This document shows, in pieces, positions 1-9,111 of a stretch of DNA of 49,280 nt. Within the stretch, counting starts at the first letter, position 1. The number at the start of each line of letters is the position of its first letter. The notes beneath the pieces were generated by a model that made no database searches, was not told the origin of the DNA, and saw only the letters and a program-made list of their open reading frames with translations. Source of the stretch: Sediminibacterium sp. Gen4 (GTDB lineage: Bacteria; Bacteroidota; Bacteroidia; Chitinophagales; Chitinophagaceae); NCBI GenBank assembly GCA_013391385.1, contig JACBFI010000026.1:1-49280 (forward strand). Reading direction: 5' to 3'. The translations under genes and the position numbers were made by a program.

Positions 1-35
1 TCGCCGCTTTATTTTTTTTCAAAAATTTCAAATCA

Positions 36-62
36 GAAATCCGACATCAGACATCAGACATT
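36..62. repeat. short tandem repeat at window start
   Basis: The unit GACATCA is repeated in tandem (GACATCAGACATCAGACA) just downstream of the stop codon of the TPR lipoprotein. The stretch is AT-rich with no coding potential. It resembles the short-word duplications found at other gene ends in this window (13507, 32021, 34078). Confidence 0.6.
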
Positions 63-67
63 TCACA

Positions 68-1015
68 TCATTTTTTATAGTATCTCACATAATCAGCCTC
101 CGCAGCAATATAACCGAAAGATGCCCATACTTTTCCTTGTAGTATCTTTTCATAGAGTTGTCTGGCCTTTTCTGTTTCACCGTTATACCGATACCAATTC
201 GCTACGCCATAGGCAACTGCATCATTACTGGTGACAGTTCCATTGACTGTCATTACTGAATCAACAGAAAGAGCCCCCTTGTACAATAAGCATAACTTTT
301 GATAAGCATTGTTTTCAATGATATTCATTTCCGTTTTGATTGGAGCTAGCAAACGTTGTGCCGCTGAATCATTACCCATCATTCGATACACCATATACAA
401 CCAATGGGTAGTGGAGACCAACTTGTCATCATTCTCCGACTCCTTCACTGCTCGTTCATATACAGGCAATGCTTTTGCAAGATCATTTTTCAGATAATAG
501 GCCAACCCTAAATGATACCAAATATTAGAGTGCAATGAACTAATTGGTATATTCATGGCATTGGGTTGTCCATCAGGTTCTATTTCATCTTTTTTACCTT
601 CAATCAGCGTAGCTGCTTTTTCCAGATCAGCAATCGCCCGATCAAATTCCCGGATAGAAATGTAGCGATGTCCACGATGACGATACATCCGCGCATCATC
701 CGGAAATTGTTGGATACCTTCTGAGAAAATAGTAATGGCTTTTCTGAAATCACCTTTATATCCTGCCCATCGACCATACCAGATGATCTTATCAGCATCA
801 TTGGGAGATGCTTCATAAGCAAGACGGGAGCTGTCGAACTTGCGTACAACATTCTCATAGGGTGAATGAGGATACAAAGTATCTCCCAGTAAAGAAATAG
901 CCTGAGCACTATCTGCCAAAGCTGTAAACAAAGTGGCTGTATCTATTTTCTTTTCTTGTTTACAACCCAGGATCAATAGCATCGAAGTGAGTAAAAAATA
1001 GGCAGTTGTTTTCAT
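68..1015 (-). CDS. TPR-repeat lipoprotein of unknown function
   Basis: The 315-residue product begins with a lipoprotein signal peptide: a short basic start, a hydrophobic core and the lipobox LILGC with the acylated Cys at residue 18. It should therefore be anchored in a membrane facing the periplasm. The rest is helical with tetratricopeptide-like repeats; the pattern W-Y-G-R-W-A-G-Y-K-G-D-F-R-K-A near residues 79-93 and similar G-x-x-Y-x-x-x-x-x-x-x-K-A segments near 168-187 and 270-295 are typical of TPR helices. Such proteins are usually protein-protein adaptors; no enzymatic domain is visible. It lies 65 bases downstream of the DUF5686 gene on the same strand but has its own well-formed promoter (1040-1070), so it is probably transcribed alone. 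The substrate or partner is unknown. Confidence 0.85.
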   Translation of the reverse strand: MKTTAYFLLTSMLLILGCKQEKKIDTATLFTALADSAQAISLLGDTLYPHSPYENVVRKFDSSRLAYEASPNDADKIIWYGRWAGYKGDFRKAITIFSEGIQQFPDDARMYRHRGHRYISIREFDRAIADLEKAATLIEGKKDEIEPDGQPNAMNIPISSLHSNIWYHLGLAYYLKNDLAKALPVYERAVKESENDDKLVSTTHWLYMVYRMMGNDSAAQRLLAPIKTEMNIIENNAYQKLCLLYKGALSVDSVMTVNGTVTSNDAVAYGVANWYRYNGETEKARQLYEKILQGKVWASFGYIAAEADYVRYYKK

Positions 1016-1039
1016 GTTGATGTTTGTAAGGTTGAGTAG

Positions 1040-1070
1040 GAAAGATAAAACATCCTACTATCCTTTCAAA
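1040..1070 (-). promoter_or_regulatory. Bacteroidota-type promoter for the TPR lipoprotein
   Basis: On the minus strand TTTG (1067-1070) is followed by exactly 19 bases and then TATCTTTC (1040-1047), one mismatch from the phylum consensus TAnnTTTG. The −7 box lies 24 bases before the ATG at 1015. The spacing and both boxes match the consensus known from Bacteroides and Flavobacterium. Confidence 0.6.
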
Positions 1071-1080
1071 CAGTTCTACA

Positions 1081-3549
1081 TCAATCATCATTTCTACTCT
1101 CTAGAAAAAAGGGTAATGTTATTCGAATACCAGTGGGTGAAGGACCATTGGTTTCATATCCTTTTACAAAATCAACCCTCATGATTTTTAATATATTTTC
1201 CAACCCGACAAAAGCTTCATAATAATTCTTCCCCTTTTGGGTGTGTAAAAGATTAGCACCTGTTACCAAAAACCAGTTGAGTCTTTTGAACCCGGGTATT
1301 TTATTGGTCAACAAACCATTCAAATGATATTCAACATGTGCTGTTGCAAATAATTGAGAAGTATTGCTGTACCGATAATAAGGCGCCAATTGAAATCCGC
1401 TTAATGGGTCATTGGCTAACACGGTTTGGTTACCGAGGATATGCTGGTAATCCGGTATAAATACTTGTTTGGCATTCAGAAAACCACCAACCGCTAATCG
1501 ATAACTCAATTCACCTCCTAATTTCATATCCAAATCATCCGTAACTGTCAAACGCCATTTGGTAAAATCTGCATCACTACCCAGTAAGCCTCTAATACCT
1601 TGTGTAATGGAGAGATTGAAACTTGGATAATCTGATCCGATAGCAATTTTACGATCTGGTATCTCAATATACTTTCCACCGGGACGCCAATTCAAACTAG
1701 CAGTTAAAGTAGCAGCCTGATTTCTTGGCATTACAGCATTGGTGATATCAATCGGATAATTAGGAGTGAATGTTCTGTTTTCAATATTCTTCCAGCTAAC
1801 AGGATCTGCTAAATTATTTAACCCAAATCGATCTTGAAACTGAAAGCTCCACGATGCCGTTAATCCATTCCCTATACCTGCTGAATGCGCTACTCTGAAA
1901 AAATTGGCTTCATATATTTTCATATGATTGTTCTCGTACCAAAGTGTTGTGTAGGTATTGATTCTGGATGTAATAGGCTGTGCGTTATTATATTGAAACA
2001 CCCTTCTCCCTGCCGCAAAACTGATACTATTAAAATATTTTTTTCCAAAATTATACCGGGTTGTCAGATGGCTATTGAAATGTTTATTCGCAAAACCATA
2101 TCGGAAATAAGGCGTGATCTGTAATGATTTCCTTCCTTCATACCTTTTACTCCAGGTAGGTGAAAAATGAAGCACCCCTCCTTCCACTGTATTGTAATTA
2201 AGGGTATTGATCAGCGGATCAAAGCTTACAAATACTTTCTTCTTTTGTTTGCTGATTGATTGTCCTGTAAGTAAAAGTCCACTTAATGAGAATTTATTTC
2301 TTTTTCGATCCACAGAGTCCATGTACTTGGGATCTTTACGTACTTGTTCTAAACTATCTTTCTTTTTATAATCCAATGCCTCTTCTGTTAATAACGGCAG
2401 GGGTCTGATACTGTCCCAATAAGTCATTGGTTTCTTATTCGCACTATCAAAAACTTTAATGATCGTATTATCAAAGTATTTTTTAGCAAATACAGGATTC
2501 AAGTCAAATCGATCATATACCTGAACAAAACTTCCAAAAAAGTCAAAGCCAAATAATTTACCAGACGGATAAATCACCTGATTTTTTATCACCCAAAGAT
2601 TTCCTGCCGGAACATACAACTGTTCAATGGTGAGCGTATCCAGTAATTGCATTTGTTGGTCTCGCACCAGATTCAATCGCAAACTATGAATGCGCCATTC
2701 ATCTTCAATGATGTTGATATACCCATGAAACAAGGGTTCATATTTTCTACGAGGAATGACTTTGATTCTACTGATCTCCACGCCATTTTCATAAAAAGTG
2801 CCTTCGAATTTGTATCGGTAAAAACTAATGGCATTATTTGAAATGGGAGAAATAAAACCTCTTGGATTCAGGTTCTCCCCCACTTGTATATTATTGTTAT
2901 AAAACGAAATGATCTGAGGACTACTAAAACCAAATGCATCACTTCTACCGCTTACTTTGGTAGAGATCACTTCAATCTTTTCATTCTTGGGTTCTTCTAC
3001 TGAATATTTGGCAATGGTTTCAGAAAGGAATAACATTTTTCGTTTACTGGTATCTCCATCTTCAAAATCTACTTTCTGTCCAAAAAATCTTTTAGGATAA
3101 TCACGCAATTGTAGTTGTCCTTTGAGATATACATCAGCTGTAAACTTTTTAACCTCTTTAAGGTGGTATGTTCTTTTTTCAATGGCTTTTCTAATTATGG
3201 CATAGGCTGGATCTTCCCCCGCTGAATTCACCATTACTTCTTGTAAATTGTATTGCTGTTGTTCCAATTGAAAATCAACCACCTGATTAGAACCCTTTTC
3301 AACAATAATCTTTTTTTCTACTGCTTTATACCCGATATATTGGCAAACCAATGTATAATTCCCGGGATTTAACTGAATGTTGTAATAGCCTTTACTATTA
3401 GCAGAAACACCTTGTGTAGTACCCTTCACCAAAATAGAGGAAAAGGGCAATACTTCTTTATTCAGATCAGTGATGGTACCACTAATTGTTTGTGATTGTC
3501 CTTTCACTAATGTGATGATCAGTAAGCATGCGGATAGAATTGCTCTCAT
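1081..3549 (-). CDS. DUF5686 and carboxypeptidase-regulatory-like domain outer-membrane protein
   Basis: This 822-residue protein has a Sec signal peptide (about residues 1-20), then a carboxypeptidase-D-regulatory-like β-sandwich (about 20-105, with the usual G-x-I-x-D start, V-K-G-T-T-Q-G-V and G-x-Y-x-I-x-L strands). After this comes a long region of the DUF5686 type, rich in aromatic and alternating residues, ending in amphipathic strands that look like a β-barrel and the short terminus LESRNDD. The domain order matches DUF5686 family proteins, which are abundant in Bacteroidota, predicted to sit in the outer membrane, and of unknown role. TonB-dependent transport is not implied: there is no plug domain. 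The start ATG at 3549 directly precedes the signal peptide. A terminator hairpin at 3602-3623 separates it from the upstream operon. Confidence 0.85.
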   Translation of the reverse strand: MRAILSACLLIITLVKGQSQTISGTITDLNKEVLPFSSILVKGTTQGVSANSKGYYNIQLNPGNYTLVCQYIGYKAVEKKIIVEKGSNQVVDFQLEQQQYNLQEVMVNSAGEDPAYAIIRKAIEKRTYHLKEVKKFTADVYLKGQLQLRDYPKRFFGQKVDFEDGDTSKRKMLFLSETIAKYSVEEPKNEKIEVISTKVSGRSDAFGFSSPQIISFYNNNIQVGENLNPRGFISPISNNAISFYRYKFEGTFYENGVEISRIKVIPRRKYEPLFHGYINIIEDEWRIHSLRLNLVRDQQMQLLDTLTIEQLYVPAGNLWVIKNQVIYPSGKLFGFDFFGSFVQVYDRFDLNPVFAKKYFDNTIIKVFDSANKKPMTYWDSIRPLPLLTEEALDYKKKDSLEQVRKDPKYMDSVDRKRNKFSLSGLLLTGQSISKQKKKVFVSFDPLINTLNYNTVEGGVLHFSPTWSKRYEGRKSLQITPYFRYGFANKHFNSHLTTRYNFGKKYFNSISFAAGRRVFQYNNAQPITSRINTYTTLWYENNHMKIYEANFFRVAHSAGIGNGLTASWSFQFQDRFGLNNLADPVSWKNIENRTFTPNYPIDITNAVMPRNQAATLTASLNWRPGGKYIEIPDRKIAIGSDYPSFNLSITQGIRGLLGSDADFTKWRLTVTDDLDMKLGGELSYRLAVGGFLNAKQVFIPDYQHILGNQTVLANDPLSGFQLAPYYRYSNTSQLFATAHVEYHLNGLLTNKIPGFKRLNWFLVTGANLLHTQKGKNYYEAFVGLENILKIMRVDFVKGYETNGPSPTGIRITLPFFLESRNDD

Positions 3550-3601
3550 ACAGGATAAGTTCTAACGAAAGTAAGTCTCACTTAGCCCTTATTTATTACA
3601 A

Positions 3602-3623
3602 AAAGCCCTGTAAATAGGGCTTT
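3602..3623 (-). terminator. rho-independent terminator (penicillin acylase operon)
   Basis: Arms AAAGCCCT and AGGGCTTT pair perfectly around a 6-base loop. On the minus strand the hairpin is followed by a T-rich run (TTTTTGTAAT). It lies about 150 bases after the stop of the small membrane protein gene and just before the DUF5686 start, so it should end the upstream operon. Confidence 0.65.
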
Positions 3624-3662
3624 AACTAAAAATTAGTGAATTGGCAATGAAGGAGTAGGATG

Positions 3663-3763
3663 GGACGCAGATTTTTATGATGGATTATGATAGTTGTTTT
3701 ACTTATCGAATACTCATCATAACGCATCATATCTAAAGGATTCCTATGGAAAAATCTGCGTCC
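3663..3763. repeat. imperfect palindromic intergenic element
   Basis: Arms GGACGCAGATTTTT (3663-3676) and AAAAATCTGCGTCC (3750-3763) are perfect inverted repeats of 14 bases. Inside them a second imperfect pair exists: ATGATGGATTATGAT (3677-3691) against CATCATAACGCATCAT (3715-3730). The element fills most of the gap between the small membrane protein gene and the DUF5686 gene. It could fold as a long hairpin in RNA or DNA. No ORF inside. Confidence 0.7.
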
Positions 3764-3771
3764 TATCACTC

Positions 3772-4125
3772 TTAATTCGAGCGCTGTCTCAGATAACTCC
3801 CGGTCAATGCAGCAAGACCGGCAACCAGTCCGCCGATGACGCCCGTTACAACAATCAACACAATATACGAACCACCTAAGGGCAGTATTTTGGCTACTTT
3901 GGTGGCGAGTAAGTGTTCATTGGCACTATCTTTTAAAAAAGCCAATATGGACCATAATAAAAACAATCCCACAAATCCTGAAAGAAAAGCTTTTCCGGCT
4001 TTTTGATGTACAGCCATCGCCACAATCAGTGAAGTGATGGCAAAACTCCACCATGGCATCACCCCATAGAGTCCGGTAGCAAAAGCTAATAAAGCAGTGA
4101 GTATAACAGCAGATAAAAATTTCAT
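3772..4125 (-). CDS. small four-helix membrane protein
   Basis: A 117-residue, highly hydrophobic protein with about four transmembrane segments (approximately residues 4-22, 26-40, 48-64 and 84-110), the last ending in a basic tail (YLRQRSN). No known domain is recognised. It starts 10 bases after the stop of the penicillin-acylase-type hydrolase on the same strand, so the two are very probably co-transcribed. This neighbour relation is the only clue to its role; a function in maintaining or regulating the periplasmic hydrolase would be guesswork. Confidence 0.8.
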   Translation of the reverse strand: MKFLSAVILTALLAFATGLYGVMPWWSFAITSLIVAMAVHQKAGKAFLSGFVGLFLLWSILAFLKDSANEHLLATKVAKILPLGGSYIVLIVVTGVIGGLVAGLAALTGSYLRQRSN

Positions 4126-4135
4126 GTTTTACTTT

Positions 4136-6598
4136 TTAATTATTGAAAGTGATACGCCATTTTATTTGTGAACTTTTAGCAGCCGCCTCTTTAGTCAGAA
4201 ATAAGATGCGATAATATTTACCCGCCGCCCAACTGTCTACAAAATTATCGTAGTACTTACTACCCGGATTACCACTTTGTCCACCAGGATACACTCCATA
4301 GGCTTCAATCTCATCCGTCATATGTACAATCATTCGCCAACTCGGTCCATGTACTTTGGTGGTGGCATTGATAATATGAACACCCCCACCAATGGGAAGG
4401 TGCAATCGGCTCAATGGATCAATCTTTAATAAGTGACTTACACGGGTATCTTTAAATGTCCCCCACTCCAACTGATTGTCTTTTTCAAGCGCTTTGCACT
4501 TGGCACTTGCTTTTTGAACAGCTGTCAGTACAGCATCATACAATGTTTCTGTTTTATCAGGTGTATTGGCGTTATCAGCGAAATAGTAAACACTGTCACG
4601 CAACATCACTTCTAATAAGACAGGCTCATCTGGCCATGGCAATGATCTTTTTGATTTTTCAAACTCGTCTTTCCAGATGGTTGTTTCAAGACTATCCCAG
4701 ATAGCGCGGAAAACAGTAGCTCCTTTTTCACCTATATCATTTCGAAGATTCCAGCTTTTTAAGATCGATACATATTTTTTTCCATCTGCATCCAAAGCAG
4801 CTTCATTTAGATATTTTAATAAAGCCGGACGAGCCATTTCAGCAAAAACATTGTAATTATCCGTTTGCAAAAGCTGCATGTCTTCTGGTGTAATATTACT
4901 CATGGCACTCAATCGCTTGTTGATAATAATTCCCCGATACAAAGGAAAATCATCAGCAGCACCTAAATAATAAGGGTATGTATCATCCGTAGACTTTTGA
5001 TTGGCACTACTGATAAAACCACGATCCGGATTTTTTTGCATCGGATTTTCTTCATTGGGAATAATACCCTGCCACATATATCGGGTATCTTCTCCCGGCA
5101 TGATAAAATCACCCTGTCTTTTCCATCTAGCTACAAAAGCACCCTGCTGTTTCATAGCAACATCCCCGGTCTTTGAAATAAAGGCAAAATTTTGTCCCGG
5201 ACAGGTCCATTTATGAATGGCATTTAAGTAGTCATTAAAATTTTTTGCACGGTTTAACTCATAAAATGTTTGTAGCCCTTGTCCACCATCATGTGCTGTC
5301 CATCTTACCGCTAAATACTTCCCTGTAGTATTATCATTTTTATAAGAAGCATCATACATTACAGGACCCAATGCTGTATAAGCAACGCGGTCAATGATAT
5401 CCGGTTGTCCTTTTACTTTGATCACTTCTTCTTTGATATCTGCTTTATTCCAAAGTCCATTGTACCAATATTGTTCCAGGGTGCTGTCTTTGAATTTCAT
5501 GTCGTAGAAATCAATTACATCTCTGCCTGCATTGGTAACCCCCCATGCTATATTATCATTAAACCCTATGATGACTGCAGGTGAGCCCGGAAAACTTGCA
5601 CCATAGGTACTATGTGTGGGTGTCGTTATTTGTACTTCATACCAAAGAGAAGGGAGGTTCAACCCTAAATGTGGGTCATTGGCTAAAATCGGTCTGCCAC
5701 TTTTTGTTTTGGAACCGGCTACCGCCCAGTTATTACTTCCATTGTTTTTATCAGGCACAACGGGAGCTGTAGCATTACTGAAAGTATTTGTTTTTCCTAA
5801 ATAAACAGAGTCTACATCAGCAGGTGCTGTTACCGGTACTGCCGGAGATGGATAGACTGTTCCTTTTGGAATGATGGGATCTAAAGAGTCTTGAACATTG
5901 GTAAATAGTTGATCAAAATCTTCATATCCGAAATAATTTTTGGCATTTGTCATTTGTAAATCACTGGTAATTCCTCTTCCCGTAAGATCATAAGACATGA
6001 ACATCAAAAACAAATAAGTTTTAAAAGGTGTCCATTCTTCAGGTTGATAATCTAGCAACTTATATTCAAAAGGAATTTCATGCGGCTCAAGTGATTGTAT
6101 ATAATCATTCACACCATTGGCATAGGCTTCCATGGCAGCTTTGATCTCTTTATTCTTTGAGGCTTCACGCATGGTTTTTTCAGCAGCATATACCATTCCC
6201 ATTCTTCTGAAATATTTATCCGTATCAATTCTATCCGATCCTACGATTTCACTTAGTCTCCCAGCAGCAACATGGGTTTGAAATTCCATCTGCCATAAAC
6301 GGTATTTGGCATGAAGATATCCTTGCGCATAATAGGCGTCTGCATCATTCTCTGCATAAATATGGGGTACCAGTCGTTCATCCATGAAGACTTCTACTTT
6401 GGATTTGATACCTGTTAAAGTAATCTCACCGCCATGAGATGCATTGGCAGACTCAGCATTTTGCCAGAACCCTTTTTGGGGTGAAAGGAAATAACCCAAA
6501 CGGGGTGTTTTGCTACCACCAACCGGAAGTTGCGTATTGAGGACGATAATAAGTCCGGTTGTAGCAATAGCTGAAATCAACATAGGAACAATTCTCAT
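4136..6598 (-). CDS. penicillin acylase family hydrolase (peptidase S45, Ntn hydrolase)
   Basis: This 820-residue protein belongs to the S45 Ntn-hydrolase family, which includes penicillin G acylase, cephalosporin acylases and acyl-homoserine-lactone acylases. A hydrophobic N-terminal segment (residues 3-20) would export or anchor it. The precursor is expected to cleave itself so that Ser288, in the motif NNGSNNWAVAG, becomes the N-terminal nucleophile of the β chain; the following NDPHLGL (about 305-311) is also typical. The α-chain region contains the family's Y-A-Q-G-Y-x-H-A-x-x-R-L-W-Q-M-E block (about 90-105). The natural substrate cannot be read from sequence: amides such as quorum signals or aromatic acyl amides are possible, and the name does not imply activity on penicillin. 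A four-helix membrane protein gene follows by 10 bases. Confidence 0.9.
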   Translation of the reverse strand: MRIVPMLISAIATTGLIIVLNTQLPVGGSKTPRLGYFLSPQKGFWQNAESANASHGGEITLTGIKSKVEVFMDERLVPHIYAENDADAYYAQGYLHAKYRLWQMEFQTHVAAGRLSEIVGSDRIDTDKYFRRMGMVYAAEKTMREASKNKEIKAAMEAYANGVNDYIQSLEPHEIPFEYKLLDYQPEEWTPFKTYLFLMFMSYDLTGRGITSDLQMTNAKNYFGYEDFDQLFTNVQDSLDPIIPKGTVYPSPAVPVTAPADVDSVYLGKTNTFSNATAPVVPDKNNGSNNWAVAGSKTKSGRPILANDPHLGLNLPSLWYEVQITTPTHSTYGASFPGSPAVIIGFNDNIAWGVTNAGRDVIDFYDMKFKDSTLEQYWYNGLWNKADIKEEVIKVKGQPDIIDRVAYTALGPVMYDASYKNDNTTGKYLAVRWTAHDGGQGLQTFYELNRAKNFNDYLNAIHKWTCPGQNFAFISKTGDVAMKQQGAFVARWKRQGDFIMPGEDTRYMWQGIIPNEENPMQKNPDRGFISSANQKSTDDTYPYYLGAADDFPLYRGIIINKRLSAMSNITPEDMQLLQTDNYNVFAEMARPALLKYLNEAALDADGKKYVSILKSWNLRNDIGEKGATVFRAIWDSLETTIWKDEFEKSKRSLPWPDEPVLLEVMLRDSVYYFADNANTPDKTETLYDAVLTAVQKASAKCKALEKDNQLEWGTFKDTRVSHLLKIDPLSRLHLPIGGGVHIINATTKVHGPSWRMIVHMTDEIEAYGVYPGGQSGNPGSKYYDNFVDSWAAGKYYRILFLTKEAAAKSSQIKWRITFNN

Positions 6599-6672
6599 AG
6601 CAGCAATTTGAATGATGAATTTAAGGGATTTTGAGGTATCGTTGCTTGAACAGCTATGGATAAGCTTGTAAA

Positions 6673-6680
6673 TAGTTTTG
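6673..6680 (+). promoter_or_regulatory. possible −7 box upstream of the peroxidase
   Basis: TAGTTTTG matches the TAnnTTTG consensus 72 bases before the chosen ATG at 6753. No TTTG or TTG is found at the usual 19-20 base distance, so this is weak. Confidence 0.3.
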
Positions 6681-6752
6681 CAAAAAAGTTTTAAATCAGT
6701 TTTTCGTTTTAAACCTACCTACATTAGTTTGGTCTTACCCAAAAGCCCTGAC

Positions 6753-7934
6753 ATGAAAAAAGCCCTGATTATAGGTATGCTGATCCTATCGGTTACCTTA
6801 TTGCAGTTCTGCAAAAGCAAAGAAAATATCACTCCTGTATATGCATCCATCAGCAATACTTTTGGTTCAAATATTAATTTAAGTCAGCTCGAAAACTATT
6901 CAAACCAAGCAGTTCCTGCTTATATCACTAAAGACAATACAGCAGGGAACCCTATCACAAATGCCAAAGCCACGTTAGGACGGGTATTGTTTTATGACAA
7001 GAATTTGAGTATTGATAATACCATTTCCTGTGCTTCCTGTCATCAACAAGAATTTGCGTTTAGCGATACGGAAATTGCCAGTAAAGGTGTGAGTGGTGGA
7101 CTTACCGGAAGACATTCCATGCGCTTGATCAATGCCAGATTTTCGGCGGAAGCAAAATTTTTCTGGGATGAAAGAGCAGGGACGCTAGAATTACAGACTA
7201 CTCAACCCATACAAGATCATGCGGAGATGGGCTTTAGTGGACAAAATGGTAGACCTGCTATCGGAGCCTTGCTTACCAAACTTCAGGGTATCAATTATTA
7301 TCAGGATCTCTTTCAATTTGCCTATGGAAATACAACGATTACTGAACAGAAATTACAGGAATGTTTGGCTCAATTCATTCGTAGCATTCAATCATTTGAT
7401 TCAAAATATGATGTGGGCAGAGCACAAGTAAATAACGACAATCAAAATTTTCCCAATTTTACTGCACAAGAAAATCAGGGTAAGAATTTATTTCTGGTCC
7501 CTCCTGTTTTTGATCAAAATGGTATCAGAACAACCGGTGGATTGGGTTGTGGAGGTTGTCATAGAGCTCCTGAATTTGATATTGATCCCAACAGCGGTAA
7601 TAATGGGATTATTGGAAGACTCAATGCAACGGGAATAGATGTAAATAATACAAGAGCCCCATCACTCAGAGACTTGGTGAATCCATCAGGCTCACTCAAT
7701 GGCAATATGATGCATACGGCTTCTATCAATAGCTTACAGTCGGTGATTGGTCATTATGGCAATATCAGTATTGCACCCGGTAATAACAGATTAGATCCAA
7801 GATTAAGACCCAATGGAAATGGACAACAACTGAATCTTACGGCGGCAGAAGTGAATGCAGTGATGGCGTTTTTAAGAACATTGACCGGAACAAATGTATA
7901 CACCGATAAAAAATGGAGTAATCCATTCAATTAA
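6753..7934 (+). CDS. di-heme cytochrome c peroxidase/MauG-family lipoprotein
   Basis: The 393-residue product carries two c-type heme sites, CASCH (residues 93-97) and CGGCH (266-270), the hallmark of bacterial di-heme peroxidases and their MauG relatives. The N-terminal heme is followed by the F-x-D block usual in the family, and a conserved R-x-S-x-R-x-x-N stretch precedes F-F-W-D-E-R-A (about 138-142). These enzymes reduce hydrogen peroxide or modify proteins in the periplasm. An upstream in-frame ATG at 6678 would add 25 residues, but the ATG at 6753 gives a clean lipoprotein signal (hydrophobic core, then LLQFC with Cys20), so I chose it. It ends 17 bases before the convergent BioF-like gene. 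The electron donor is not evident. Confidence 0.88.
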   Translation: MKKALIIGMLILSVTLLQFCKSKENITPVYASISNTFGSNINLSQLENYSNQAVPAYITKDNTAGNPITNAKATLGRVLFYDKNLSIDNTISCASCHQQEFAFSDTEIASKGVSGGLTGRHSMRLINARFSAEAKFFWDERAGTLELQTTQPIQDHAEMGFSGQNGRPAIGALLTKLQGINYYQDLFQFAYGNTTITEQKLQECLAQFIRSIQSFDSKYDVGRAQVNNDNQNFPNFTAQENQGKNLFLVPPVFDQNGIRTTGGLGCGGCHRAPEFDIDPNSGNNGIIGRLNATGIDVNNTRAPSLRDLVNPSGSLNGNMMHTASINSLQSVIGHYGNISIAPGNNRLDPRLRPNGNGQQLNLTAAEVNAVMAFLRTLTGTNVYTDKKWSNPFN

Positions 7935-7951
7935 TCATTGTTACCTAATGA

Positions 7952-9040
7952 TCAGGCTAAAGCCTTGATCAATGCTTGTACCTGATCAATGGTATTGAAT
8001 GAGTGCAATACGATTCGCAATCGTTCCTTTCCTTCGGGAACGGTAGGATATAATATGGGACGAATATCAAACTGATTGGACTGCAGTTCTTTTGCTAATG
8101 CTTTTACTGCCGTATTTCCCGGTACTACTACAGCTTGTATAGGTGTTTGAGAGATCAATTTTTCATAGCGAAGTATTGCAGACTGAAAAACTTGAATCAA
8201 GTGTTCTAAGTGTTGTCTCTCCTCTTTCATTGTTGGGAATAGATCATATGATCTATTAATCATTGCTACAGCATGTTCAGGCAAAGAAGTAGAATACATA
8301 AGACTTCTGGCAAAATTGATGAGGTAGGTTCTTAATTGTTCGGAACCCAATACCACTGCACCATGACAACCACAAGCTTTTCCGAATGTGTGAATGCGGG
8401 CAAAGATTTGTGAGGAATATCCCAAATGTTGTACCAGTCCTTCTCCGCAATTACCTATCACACCGGTTGCATGGGCTTCATCAATGATCAAATGTGCGTG
8501 ATAATGATTTGCCAGATTCACCAATGCATCTAATGGACAAGTATCTCCATCCATGCTAAAAACAGATTCCGTAACAATGAAAATAGTACCCGTAGCCTGT
8601 TTTAATTTAGATTCAAGATCATTCAAATCATTGTGTGCAAAAGAAAAGGAGCGTGCAAAAGATAAGCGGATCCCATCCCTTATAGAAGCATGTGAGAGAT
8701 AATCGTATAAAATCGTATCCCCTTTTTGTGGCACACAAGAGAGTAGACCAACATTGGCATCATAACCCGAATTGAACATCAATGCCGCTTCTGCTTGATG
8801 AAATGTGGCTATCTTTTGTTCTGTTTCATTGATCAATGGATAATTACCTGCCAATAATCTGGAACCAGTAGAACCGGAAGACATCTGTACGGCATCCCCA
8901 TTCAACAACTGATGTGTAGCAATTCCTAAATAGTCATTGGAACAAAAATCAATAGCCCCGGTTTGTTGCTGCAGCTGTCTGAGTGACTGCTTAGCCACAC
9001 GTTCATCTAATTTTCGACGGAGAAAATCATCAGGATACAT
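7952..9040 (-). CDS. 8-amino-7-oxononanoate synthase-like PLP enzyme (α-oxoamine synthase)
   Basis: A 362-residue fold-type I PLP enzyme of the α-oxoamine synthase family, closest in length and motifs to BioF, which condenses pimeloyl-ACP or pimeloyl-CoA with L-alanine in biotin synthesis. Seen: FCSNDYLG (32-39), GSTGSRLLAGN (56-66), the PLP-binding DEAHATG (187-193) and the Schiff-base Lys221 in HTFGKACG. It is slightly shorter than E. coli BioF. No other biotin gene is in the window. Relatives with the same motifs include serine palmitoyltransferase (used for sphingolipids in this phylum) and glycine C-acetyltransferase, both usually about 395 residues, so BioF is preferred but not proven. 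Confidence 0.75.
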   Translation of the reverse strand: MYPDDFLRRKLDERVAKQSLRQLQQQTGAIDFCSNDYLGIATHQLLNGDAVQMSSGSTGSRLLAGNYPLINETEQKIATFHQAEAALMFNSGYDANVGLLSCVPQKGDTILYDYLSHASIRDGIRLSFARSFSFAHNDLNDLESKLKQATGTIFIVTESVFSMDGDTCPLDALVNLANHYHAHLIIDEAHATGVIGNCGEGLVQHLGYSSQIFARIHTFGKACGCHGAVVLGSEQLRTYLINFARSLMYSTSLPEHAVAMINRSYDLFPTMKEERQHLEHLIQVFQSAILRYEKLISQTPIQAVVVPGNTAVKALAKELQSNQFDIRPILYPTVPEGKERLRIVLHSFNTIDQVQALIKALA

Positions 9041-9111
9041 AAAAGTAAAACTAAGGCAAAAAGAAAATCTAACCGCTGCAAGTATTTACTTTGCAGCTGA
9101 AAAAGTGAATA

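Noticed and set aside
3550-3771. CRISPR or tandem-repeat array
   Set aside because: The repeats in this gap are inverted, not direct, and have no regular spacers.
7935-7985. possible bidirectional terminator between the peroxidase and the BioF-like gene
   Set aside because: TGATCAGGC and GCCTTGATCA pair with a bulge, but the second arm lies in the BioF coding region and no T-run follows.
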